From the NCBI GenBank assembly GCA_040757295.1, contig JBFLXH010000009.1, positions 17,651-81,650 of the forward strand: DNA of 64,000 nucleotides, in the 5' to 3' direction. The DNA comes from JAGXSE01 sp040757295. GTDB lineage: Bacteria; Bacillota; PH28-bin88. Below, in pieces: positions 36,237 through 43,687 of this stretch. The notes under the pieces are model-generated. The model worked only from the letters and a program-made list of their open reading frames with translations, made no database searches and was not told the origin of the DNA. A program made the position numbers and the translations under genes. Position 1 is the stretch's first letter, and each line of letters opens with the position of its first letter.

Positions 36237-38173
36237 TGGATGTTAAAAAACAGGAAGAATTAATGGCTAAATATGACCGCGAGTATTCTTACCGGCGGCT
36301 GCAAGGCATCATGGCGCGGGTAGTTGCTGTGATTGCGATAGTCTGGGCCTTATTCCAGCTTCGCACAGCCGCTTTGGGGGTTTTTCCTCCTACCCTGCAG
36401 CGGGCGCCCCACTTGGGATTTGCTCTGGTTTTAGTCTTTTTGCTATATCCTTTTAAGCGCGGCGACCGGCGGAACACTATTCCCTGGTACGATTATTTGT
36501 TGGCCACCCTATCCGCAGTCGCTACGGGGTACCATGTAGTCTTTTATGAAGAATTAATCCATCGGGCAGGGGCTTACACTCTGCAGGATACTATTATTTC
36601 TGCAATAGGGATTCTCCTGGTGCTGGAGGCTACCCGGCGGGTAGCCGGGCCGGTCTTGGTCTCAGTGGCCAGCTTGGCCCTGCTGTACGGCTATTTTGGG
36701 CCATATATGCCCGGCTTCCTGGCTCACCGGGGTTATACCATCACCAGGATTGTAACCCACAGCTTTATCTCCACCGAGGGCATTTTCGGAGTGCCTATTG
36801 CGGTTTCCTCAACCTTTATCTTCCTGTTCTTGGTTTTTGCCACCTTTTTGCGTAAAACCGGAATAGGGGAATGGCTGACTAACCTGGCTGTGTCCTTGAC
36901 AGGCCACACTTCCGGCGGGCCGGCTAAAGCAGCTGTTGTGGCCAGCGCCTGTCAGGGTACGGTGTCCGGCAGTTCAGTGGCTAATGTGGTGGGAACCGGA
37001 TCCGTCACCATCCCTTTGATGAAGAGTATCGGCTACAGGAAAGAGTTTGCCGGCGCAGTGGAGGCGGCTGCCTCTACCGGAGGACAGTTAATGCCGCCGA
37101 TTATGGGCGCCGCAGCCTTTATCATGACAGAGTTTACCGGTTTGCCTTACATCAAAATCGCTGCGGCTGCAGCTATTCCGGCCATCCTTTATTTTACCGG
37201 CGTCTTTGTGATGGTGCACTTGGAGGCCAAGCGCACCGGCCTTAAGGGCATGCCTAAAGAACAATTGCCCAATGCTGGGTTATTATTAAAGACAAAATGG
37301 TATTTGCTGCTGCCGATTGTTGGGATAGTGGTCTTCCTGATAAAAGGCTTTACCCCCATGAAGGCAGCCTATTATGGTATTCTCCTTACCATAGGCGTCA
37401 GTTTGATCAGCAAAGATACCCGGTTGAATTTCCGCCAGCTGTTGCAGGCCCTGGAGGAAGGCGCCCGTGGCGCGGTCCCTGTGGCGGCAGCCTGTGCCAC
37501 GGCGGGTGTGCTGGTTGGAATTATTACCTTGACCGGCTTGGGGTTGAAAATGGCCAATGGGATTATTGATCTTTCCCAGGGCAGTGTCTATCTTACGATG
37601 ATGTTTACCATGGTCGCTTCCATCATCCTGGGAATGGGAGTGCCGACAACCGCCAACTATATCATCCAGGCCACCATTGCTGCACCGGCCCTGATGGCTG
37701 TTGGGGTGCCCTTGATTGCCGCTCACTTGTTTGTGTTTTATTTCGGTATTATTGCCGACATTACCCCGCCGGTAGCCCTGGCAGCCTTTGCTGCTTCCGG
37801 GATTTCCGGTTCGGAACCTATGAAAACAGGCTTTAATGCCTTTAAGCTGGCTTTTGCAGCGTACCTGGTCCCTTTTATTTTTGCTACTTCACCTGTTCTG
37901 GTGCTGGTTGATGCAACTGCCCCTGCCGTTATTAAGGCCATGATCACCGCCCTAATCGGCATGATCGGCATCGGTGGCGGGTTAACCGGTTACCTTTTAA
38001 CAAATGCCAAAATATGGGAGCGACTCTTCCTAATCGTCGGAGGAGTGCTTTTAGTCAGCCCTGAAACAGTGACAGACCTGGTTGGTGTGGTTCTGGTTGG
38101 TCTGGGGTATGCCCTGCAGTTTATGCGATCAAGCCGTAAACTTGGCAGCCAGTCGCCTGATTTAGCTCAGTAA
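36215..38173 (+). CDS. TRAP transporter fused permease, 4TM/12TM (cluster 1)
   Basis: 652-residue integral membrane protein that fuses the small (DctQ-like) and large (DctM-like) TRAP permease parts. Typical DctM loops are seen: GQLMPPIMGAAAFIMTEF, ILGMGVPTTANYI and IADITPPVALAAFAASGI. ATG 36215 follows AAAGGGGG; an ATG at 36197 in the same frame lacks a site. It should work with the lipoprotein at 34.7 kb as a Na+- or H+-coupled importer. Confidence 0.95.
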   Translation: MAKPEEVMDVKKQEELMAKYDREYSYRRLQGIMARVVAVIAIVWALFQLRTAALGVFPPTLQRAPHLGFALVLVFLLYPFKRGDRRNTIPWYDYLLATLSAVATGYHVVFYEELIHRAGAYTLQDTIISAIGILLVLEATRRVAGPVLVSVASLALLYGYFGPYMPGFLAHRGYTITRIVTHSFISTEGIFGVPIAVSSTFIFLFLVFATFLRKTGIGEWLTNLAVSLTGHTSGGPAKAAVVASACQGTVSGSSVANVVGTGSVTIPLMKSIGYRKEFAGAVEAAASTGGQLMPPIMGAAAFIMTEFTGLPYIKIAAAAAIPAILYFTGVFVMVHLEAKRTGLKGMPKEQLPNAGLLLKTKWYLLLPIVGIVVFLIKGFTPMKAAYYGILLTIGVSLISKDTRLNFRQLLQALEEGARGAVPVAAACATAGVLVGIITLTGLGLKMANGIIDLSQGSVYLTMMFTMVASIILGMGVPTTANYIIQATIAAPALMAVGVPLIAAHLFVFYFGIIADITPPVALAAFAASGISGSEPMKTGFNAFKLAFAAYLVPFIFATSPVLVLVDATAPAVIKAMITALIGMIGIGGGLTGYLLTNAKIWERLFLIVGGVLLVSPETVTDLVGVVLVGLGYALQFMRSSRKLGSQSPDLAQ

Positions 38174-38182
38174 CCAGTTAAA

Positions 38183-38204
38183 GGCCGCGGCAACGCGGTC
38201 TTTT
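38183..38204 (+). terminator. Terminator after TAXI cluster 1
   Basis: Arms GGCCGCG and CGCGGTC (one G-T pair) around a GCAA tetraloop, followed by TTTTCC. Confidence 0.75.
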
Positions 38205-38551
38205 CCTTTGAATTTTTATCGATAATTCTAATTACCTGAGCCTTTTCTTAAGGGTTCTTGTCTCGGGGATTTTTTTCAACCAAAAAGGGGTAGTCATATG
38301 AGTGATTATCTGTAGTGAACCCCGTTGTCAAGACATTTTCGCGAAAAGTTATTTCGTTCCAGCCCCTGTAAGCCCTGATATGTCTGCGTTTTAAAAGTCG
38401 TGCGTCAGCTCTGGTAAAAAAATTAAAAAAAATTCTTCACGGCGGCAGGAAATTTTCCAGGGACTGCCGAATATGGGCAACTAGCGAAGGAATTCATGCA
38501 TAAAATGCACTGGGTAGACGAAAATCCTTCATGCTAAGGGAGTGAAAAGCA
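38205..38551 (+). other. Intergenic region upstream of aminotransferase/BKACE operon
   Basis: About 350 bases with no gene. AT-rich, with a short palindromic stretch around 38494-38507 (TGCATAAAATGCA). No clear promoter pair or riboswitch was recognised. Confidence 0.5.
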
Positions 38552-39901
38552 GTGCCTGATAATGTTTTTTACCGAAGCGTGCGCAAAGAGCATCCGGTAG
38601 TTGACCGGGGCGAGGGGATTTACCTTTATGACAAAAACGGCAAGCGCTATATTGATGCGTGCGCCGGGTCGGCAGTCGCAAATATCGGCCATGGGAATAC
38701 CAAGGTGATTAACGCGATGTTGGCCCAGGCCCAGAAAGTTGCTTTTACCCATCTTTCCCGCTGGACCTCTGAGCCGGCCAGGAAACTGGCGGATATGGTA
38801 GCTGCCCTGGCTCCGGGGAGTCTTAACAAGCTCTACCTGGTATCCGGCGGGTCCGAGGCTACCGAATCAGCCTTGAAAATGGCCCGGCAGTATTTTCTCG
38901 AAAGGGATGGGGTTAGCGGCAAGTACAAAATCATCTCCCGCTGGAAGAGTTTTCACGGGAATACCATTGGCTCCCTTTCCATGACCGGGGACAACCGCCG
39001 CAAGAAGTATACGCCCTTGCTGCTGGACTTCCCCAAAATCAATCCCCCCTATTGCTTCCGCTGTGACTACGGGAAAGACCCTGCTCACTGCGGTTTGGAC
39101 TGCGCCTATGAGCTGGAAAAGGTTCTAATGAAGGTTGGGGCGGACAGCGTGGCTGCCTTTATCGCCGAACCGGTTATCGGGGCTGCTTCCGGCGCAGTAG
39201 TGCCGCCTGACGGCTATTTTAAGGCCATCCGGGAAATCTGCGATAAGCATGACATCCTGTTCATTGCCGATGAGGTGATGACTGGTTTTGGCCGCACCGG
39301 TTCCATGTTTGCCATGGAGCAGTTTGGAGTAATACCGGATCTGATTACCGTAGCCAAAGGGATGAGTGCCGGGTACATACCCCTGGGCGGTGTTGTGGTT
39401 AAAGACGAGATTTATGAGACCTTCAAGAAAGGCTCAGGTGTTTTTGTCCACGGCCATACCTATGGCGGAAATCCTCTGGCCGCAGCAGTGGCAGTAGCTG
39501 TGCTGGAAGTCCTTCAGGAAGAAAACCTGGTGGAAAATTCCCGGGTTGTGGGGCAGTATTTATTGGAACAGCTGCAGGAAAAATTGGCTCATTCTCCTAT
39601 CGTTGGCGATGTCCGCGGCCGGGGCCTGATGCAGGGCGTGGAAATAGTAAAAGAAAAGGGGAGCAAGACGCCCTTTGGGGCTAAACTGGGCATGGCGGAA
39701 AAGGCCACCCTGAAGCTGATGCATCACGGCGTCATCGTTTATCCTGGTAACGGAGCAGCCGACGGGATTGCCGGGGACCATTTCCTCCTGGCGCCGCCCC
39801 TGATTATTACGAGAGAACAGGCCGATGAACTGGTTCAAGGCATAGTTAACGGGTTTGCTGACCTGGAACAAGAGTTGCACGCAAGCTGTGAATTAAACTA
39901 A
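38552..39901 (+). CDS. Class III PLP-dependent aminotransferase
   Basis: 449 residues of the omega-amino acid/acetylornithine aminotransferase group. The PLP lysine lies in TVAKGMSAGYIPLGG, the cofactor Asp in FIADEVMTGFGRTG, and the phosphate site in SGGSEATESALKMAR. These enzymes typically act on omega- or beta-amino groups. The following BKACE gene (12 bases on) implies that the keto product could be a beta-keto acid. GTG start with GGGAG upstream. Four cysteines around residues 168-186 (CFRC...HCGLDC) are an unusual cluster that might bind metal. Confidence 0.93.
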   Translation: MPDNVFYRSVRKEHPVVDRGEGIYLYDKNGKRYIDACAGSAVANIGHGNTKVINAMLAQAQKVAFTHLSRWTSEPARKLADMVAALAPGSLNKLYLVSGGSEATESALKMARQYFLERDGVSGKYKIISRWKSFHGNTIGSLSMTGDNRRKKYTPLLLDFPKINPPYCFRCDYGKDPAHCGLDCAYELEKVLMKVGADSVAAFIAEPVIGAASGAVVPPDGYFKAIREICDKHDILFIADEVMTGFGRTGSMFAMEQFGVIPDLITVAKGMSAGYIPLGGVVVKDEIYETFKKGSGVFVHGHTYGGNPLAAAVAVAVLEVLQEENLVENSRVVGQYLLEQLQEKLAHSPIVGDVRGRGLMQGVEIVKEKGSKTPFGAKLGMAEKATLKLMHHGVIVYPGNGAADGIAGDHFLLAPPLIITREQADELVQGIVNGFADLEQELHASCELN

Positions 39902-39913
39902 AGGAGAAAAGCT

Positions 39914-40735
39914 ATGGATAAACTGATTATTACCATTGCCCCTACCGGTAATGTGCCTACTCGGGAAATGACTCCTCACGTGCCGGTGACGCCGGAAGAA
40001 ATTGTGCGGGATATTTATGACTGCTATAATGCTGGAGCCGCCGTAGCCCATATCCATGCCAGGGATGAGGAGTACCGCCCAACCCCCCGGGTGGATGTCT
40101 TTGCTGCCATTTTACAGGGTTTGAAGGCTACCGGTATTCCGATTATCCGGCAGTTATCCACCGGAGGCCGCCATGGCAAAACTTTAGAGGAGCGTTCCCA
40201 AAACCTGACCTTAAACCCGGAAATGGCCAGTCTGAGTACCGGGTCTACCAACTTTCCCAACATGGCCTATGTCAATGCGCCGGATCTGATTGAACACCTG
40301 GCTCAAATGATGAAAGATCGAAACATTAAACCGGAGATCGAAGTCTTTGACACCGCAATGATTAATAATGCCGTTTTATTGGCCCAAAGAGGGTTGATCC
40401 GAGAACCCTTGCAGTTCAACTTTGTGATGGGTATCAAGGGGGCTTTGCCGGCTACTCCCAAAAACCTGATGCACCTGGTGGAAAGCATCCCGGCAGGATG
40501 TCCGTGGACCGTCTCCATTATTGGCCCCCAGCATGTGGCCTTATCAACGATGGCTTTGGCTATGGGTGGCCACGTCCGGGTCGGGATTGAAGACAATATT
40601 TATTTTGCAAAAGGAGAACTGGCTACCAATGTGCGTCTGGTGGAAAGGATAGTAGCTATTGCTAAAGCGGTGGGCAGGGAGATTGCCACCCCGGATGAAG
40701 CGAGGGCAATCCTTGGCCTGAAGCCGAGAGGCTAG
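39914..40735 (+). CDS. Beta-keto acid cleavage enzyme (BKACE, DUF849; Kce-like)
   Basis: 273 residues. The family condenses a beta-keto acid with acetyl-CoA and cleaves it to acetoacetate and a new acyl-CoA; the founder acts on 3-keto-5-aminohexanoate in lysine fermentation. Zinc ligands His46 and His48 are present in AHIHARDEE, and GHVRVGIEDN carries Glu226 and a substrate-binding Arg222. The lysine fermentation partners KamA, KamDE, Kdd and Kal are absent here, so the substrate is probably different or upstream steps are elsewhere. ATG with AAAGGAG upstream. It sits between an aminotransferase and CoA-transferase genes. Confidence 0.93.
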   Translation: MDKLIITIAPTGNVPTREMTPHVPVTPEEIVRDIYDCYNAGAAVAHIHARDEEYRPTPRVDVFAAILQGLKATGIPIIRQLSTGGRHGKTLEERSQNLTLNPEMASLSTGSTNFPNMAYVNAPDLIEHLAQMMKDRNIKPEIEVFDTAMINNAVLLAQRGLIREPLQFNFVMGIKGALPATPKNLMHLVESIPAGCPWTVSIIGPQHVALSTMALAMGGHVRVGIEDNIYFAKGELATNVRLVERIVAIAKAVGREIATPDEARAILGLKPRG

Positions 40736-40762
40736 ATTATTACCTGGGAGTTGAGGAATTGC

Positions 40763-41431
40763 ATGAATAAGGCCGTGACAATCAAAAAGGCCCTGGCTTA
40801 CCTGCGGGATGGAATGACCGTCATGATTGGCGGGTTTATGGCCGCCGGAACCCCGCATGCCTTAATTCAGGCGATGGTTGAAAAAGGACTGAAAGACCTA
40901 ACCATTATTGTAAATGATACAGCCTTTCCCGGAGTGGGCATCGGCAAACTGATCGATGCTAGGGCGGTGAAAAAGGTAATCGCTTCCCATATTGGCACAA
41001 ACCCTGTCACAGGCAAGTTGATGACCGGGGGGGAAATAGAAGTTGACCTGGTGCCTCAGGGTACCTTGGTGGAAAGGATTCGCTGCGGGGGGGCCGGCCT
41101 GGGAGGGGTGCTAACGCCCACCGGCACCGGGACCGTAGTGGAGCAAGGCAAACAAAAGCTTTTTGTGAACGGCCGGGAGTACCTTTTAGAATTGCCCCTT
41201 AGGGCTGATGTAGCCCTGATTAAAGCTCACCGGGCTGATAAAGCCGGCAACCTGACCTTCCGCCGAGCAGCGCGCAACTTTAACCCGGTTATGGCTACCG
41301 CCGCTGACCTGGTGATTGCCGAGACCGAACACCTTTTGGAGATCGGCGGTCTTGATCCTGATGAGATAATGGCACCTGGGATCTTCGTGCATATGGTCAT
41401 ACAACCGGAAGGGGGCAAGGAACTTGGATAA
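40763..41431 (+). CDS. 3-oxoacid/acetoacetate CoA-transferase subunit A
   Basis: 222 residues of the AtoD/ScoA type. The glycine-rich MIGGFMAAGTPHALIQAM CoA-binding block is present (residues about 20-37). It forms an enzyme with subunit B, whose start overlaps its last codons by eight bases. ATG 40763 is preferred; a TTG at 40751 in the same frame is less likely. In context it would transfer CoA to the acetoacetate released by BKACE. Confidence 0.92.
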   Translation: MNKAVTIKKALAYLRDGMTVMIGGFMAAGTPHALIQAMVEKGLKDLTIIVNDTAFPGVGIGKLIDARAVKKVIASHIGTNPVTGKLMTGGEIEVDLVPQGTLVERIRCGGAGLGGVLTPTGTGTVVEQGKQKLFVNGREYLLELPLRADVALIKAHRADKAGNLTFRRAARNFNPVMATAADLVIAETEHLLEIGGLDPDEIMAPGIFVHMVIQPEGGKELG

Positions 41432-42077
41432 GCGGGCTATGATCGCCAAGCGGATCGCTCAGGAATTTAAAGACGGCCAGGTAGTAAACCTGGGTATCGG
41501 TTTGCCGACGCTTGTTGCCAATTACCTGCCGCCAGATGTTCAATTGATCCTCCATTCCGAAAACGGCTTTTTAGGTATCGGACCGGTACCTGACGAGGCT
41601 AACTGGGACAAAGATATAGTCAATGCCGGCGGCCAGCCCAGTTCCATATTGCCAGGGGGCTCTTGTTTCGACAGCGCTACTTCCTTTGCGATTATCCGGG
41701 GTGGCCACTTGGATGCCACTGTCCTTGGCGCTTTGGAAGTTGATGCTGAAGGTAATTTGGCCAATTGGATGATCCCGGGCAAAATGGTTCCCGGTATGGG
41801 CGGAGCTATGGATCTGGTAGTTGGAGCAAAACGGGTAATAGTGGCTATGGAACATACCGCCAAGGACGGCAGCCCAAAAATATTAAAAAGGTGCCGCCTG
41901 CCCTTAACAGCCGTTAATGAAGTAGATTTGATTGTTACTGACCTAGGAGTAATCCAGGTCACTTCGAATGGATTGGTCTTGACTGAAGTAGCTCCTGGCG
42001 TAAAGCCCGAAGAGGTCCTAATGGCTACTGAGGCGCCCCTATCCGTTCACCCCGATTTAAAAGTAATGCCGGTATAA
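41424..42077 (+). CDS. 3-oxoacid/acetoacetate CoA-transferase subunit B
   Basis: 217 residues of the AtoA/ScoB type. The catalytic glutamate lies in the SENGFLGIGP motif near residue 48, and GGHLDATVLGALEVD is a further family block. The TTG start has GAAGGGGG eight bases upstream and overlaps subunit A, so the two are translationally coupled. Last gene of the aminotransferase-BKACE-CoA-transferase operon; a hairpin follows. Confidence 0.93.
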   Translation: MDKRAMIAKRIAQEFKDGQVVNLGIGLPTLVANYLPPDVQLILHSENGFLGIGPVPDEANWDKDIVNAGGQPSSILPGGSCFDSATSFAIIRGGHLDATVLGALEVDAEGNLANWMIPGKMVPGMGGAMDLVVGAKRVIVAMEHTAKDGSPKILKRCRLPLTAVNEVDLIVTDLGVIQVTSNGLVLTEVAPGVKPEEVLMATEAPLSVHPDLKVMPV

Positions 42078-42093
42078 CGTAGAAAACAAATAA

Positions 42094-42128
42094 AAGAGAC
42101 ATGAACCCGTCAAAAGGTCATGTCTCTC
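42094..42128. terminator. Terminator between convergent CoA-transferase and RpiR genes
   Basis: Ten-base arms AGAGACATGA and TCATGTCTCT. The T-run is good for the minus strand (TTTTATTTG) and weak for the plus strand. Confidence 0.75.
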
Positions 42129-42145
42129 AATATTTCGCTTGGAAA

Positions 42146-43006
42146 TTACTCATCTGTATAATAGATGTTAAAGGTTTGCCAGATTTCTTCCAGCTGGCGG
42201 AGGGCTTCTTCCGTCCGGCCGCTTTCTTTGGTTCCCACAGCAATAATCAGGGCATTGATCACGCTCAGAGGAGCAACGAAAGAGTCAATGAATGAGGCCA
42301 TGTCACTGTGAGCCACCAGGGTAACCTTGGCATGTTTGGCAAGAGGGGACATCACACTGTCAGAAATAGCAAGAGTAGTAGCCCCCTTTTCTTTGGCATA
42401 TTTTAGCCCCTCAACAGTTTGGCGGCTGTAGCGGGGAAAAGAAATCCCGATAACCAGATCCCCAGTGCCTACGGCTGTAAGCTGTTCGAAGACGGTTCCT
42501 GCGCCGCTGATAATCCGGCAGTTCTTAAGCAACAGGTGGAGGTAGAAGTTGAGGAAATGGCCCAAAGCCGTGGCGCTCCGCAAGCTGATGATATATATAT
42601 TCCTGGCTGACAGGATCATGGAGACAGCTTCGTTAAAATCCTCCCGGGATATTTCCTCCAAAGTCAGCTGGATGTTGTTAATATCGTTCTTCAACACCTG
42701 GTCAACCACATGGTCATTGGTATCTCGGACAGTCATCTGCAGCCGGTCTACTGTGGTCAACCGGTTCTTTAGAATATCCTGCAAAGCCCTTTGCATCTGA
42801 GGATAGCCGTCATACCCAAGGGCATAAGCAAACCGTACCACTGTTGATTCGCTTACTCCGATGACTGCGCCCAACCTGGCGGCAGTCATAAAGGCTGCTT
42901 TATCATAATTCGATAACAGGTATTCGGCAATCATTTTCTGCCCGGCGCTGAAATTAGGCGAGATTTCTTGTACTCGTGCGAAAAACTGCGGCGTTTTCAG
43001 GAGCAT
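42146..43006 (-). CDS. MurR/RpiR-family transcriptional regulator
   Basis: 286 residues. An N-terminal helix-turn-helix of the RpiR type (AARLGAVIGVSESTVVRFAYALG in part) is followed by a SIS sugar-isomerase-like domain (IYIISLRSATALGHFL, DLVIGISFPRYSRQTVEG). RpiR regulators usually bind phosphosugars, but some control amino-acid or organic-acid catabolism. It converges on the BKACE operon and is flanked by the second TAXI cluster, so these are its natural candidate targets. Confidence 0.93.
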   Translation of the reverse strand: MLLKTPQFFARVQEISPNFSAGQKMIAEYLLSNYDKAAFMTAARLGAVIGVSESTVVRFAYALGYDGYPQMQRALQDILKNRLTTVDRLQMTVRDTNDHVVDQVLKNDINNIQLTLEEISREDFNEAVSMILSARNIYIISLRSATALGHFLNFYLHLLLKNCRIISGAGTVFEQLTAVGTGDLVIGISFPRYSRQTVEGLKYAKEKGATTLAISDSVMSPLAKHAKVTLVAHSDMASFIDSFVAPLSVINALIIAVGTKESGRTEEALRQLEEIWQTFNIYYTDE

Positions 43007-43105
43007 CTCCTCCTTGTTGGTCCATAAACTAATTTTCTACAATAGTCGGTAAATTCCTTCAAGGCAAGGGAAATGCAGTTTCAATGCCGAAGTATTGCCT
43101 AAGGC

Positions 43106-43133
43106 ATAAAAAAACTGGAGGTTTTAACTCCAG
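43106..43133 (-). terminator. Terminator after the 39-residue membrane peptide gene
   Basis: On the minus strand the arms CTGGAG and CTCCAG with a seven-base loop are followed by seven T residues. Confidence 0.8.
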
Positions 43134-43143
43134 TAGCTAAAAT

Positions 43144-43263
43144 CTATTCATTAAAACCCCAAAATGGTGGGAAGAAGCCGCCGCCAAAAAACAGGAAGAA
43201 CAGGATCAGAAAAATTATGCCGGGAAAGAAAAAGATTTGTGTTTCAAACCTTTCGTTGGGCAT
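43144..43263 (-). CDS. 39-residue hydrophobic membrane peptide
   Basis: A short gene with ATG at 43263 preceded by AAAGGAG eight bases upstream, and closed by its own terminator. The product starts with a short polar stretch (MPNERFETQ), then a Phe/Leu/Ile-rich membrane helix, then a GGG turn and an aromatic FFPPFWGF tail. No family is recognised; short Phe/Gly-rich hydrophobic proteins of this kind are common in spore-formers (YjcZ-like). The peptide at 62631 has a similar hydrophobic C-terminus. Reality rests on ribosome site plus terminator. Confidence 0.65.
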   Translation of the reverse strand: MPNERFETQIFFFPGIIFLILFFLFFGGGFFPPFWGFNE

Positions 43264-43521
43264 GGTGATCACTCCTTTCAGTAGTAGCCTATGTGTTCAG
43301 ATAACTGACGGTGTTTGTCCCTGGATAAAAATGCTAAATAACCTTTTCTGTCCTTTCAGACTGGATCGCTAAACAATCTTTTTTTTGATAAATGCCTCTT
43401 GATTTTTTCTGAGGAATAGATATAAACTACATCTAAACAGGCTATTGATATGCAGGATGGGTTCCCAGGACAATGAAACTGGCGGCAGGATGGGAAGAAC
43501 GGTAGGAGGTGTCATTTTGAG

Positions 43522-43551
43522 CACACACTCCCGTGTGTGTTTTTGTTTTTT
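43522..43551 (+). terminator. Orphan rho-independent terminator
   Basis: Arms CACACAC and GTGTGTG around a TCCC loop, followed by TTTTTGTTTTTTT. No gene ends just before it, so it may end a short leader or non-coding transcript. Confidence 0.7.
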
Positions 43552-43563
43552 TCGACAGAGGAC

Positions 43564-43631
43564 GCAGACAAGGGGACGGTTCTCTTGTCGCGGGGTGCGC
43601 AGACAAGGGGACGGTTCTCTTGTCGCGGGGT
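43564..43631. repeat. Tandem pair of 33-base palindromic (REP-like) repeats
   Basis: Two identical copies, 43564-43596 and 43599-43631, with period 35. Each contains the imperfect inverted repeat GACAAGGGGAC...CTCTTGTC followed by GCGGGGT. The unit looks like the short palindromic repeats scattered in many Clostridia genomes (inference from memory). No other copy was noticed in the window. Confidence 0.85.
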
Positions 43632-43687
43632 GGAAAACAAAAGTTTTTTAGCTTTCGATGACCGCGCTAACAACAAGGAGGGCTAAG

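Larger units (their letters stand above)
43264..43687 (+). other. Intergenic region with terminator and repeat pair before TAXI cluster 2
   Basis: No supported gene. It holds the upstream side of the minus-strand peptide gene, a terminator at 43522 and a tandem repeat pair at 43564-43631. An open frame at 43445-43651 runs through both and is not credible. Confidence 0.6.

Noticed and set aside
43445..43651. 68-codon open frame before the TAXI cluster 2 permease
   Set aside because: It reads through a terminator and both palindromic repeats and has no family resemblance.
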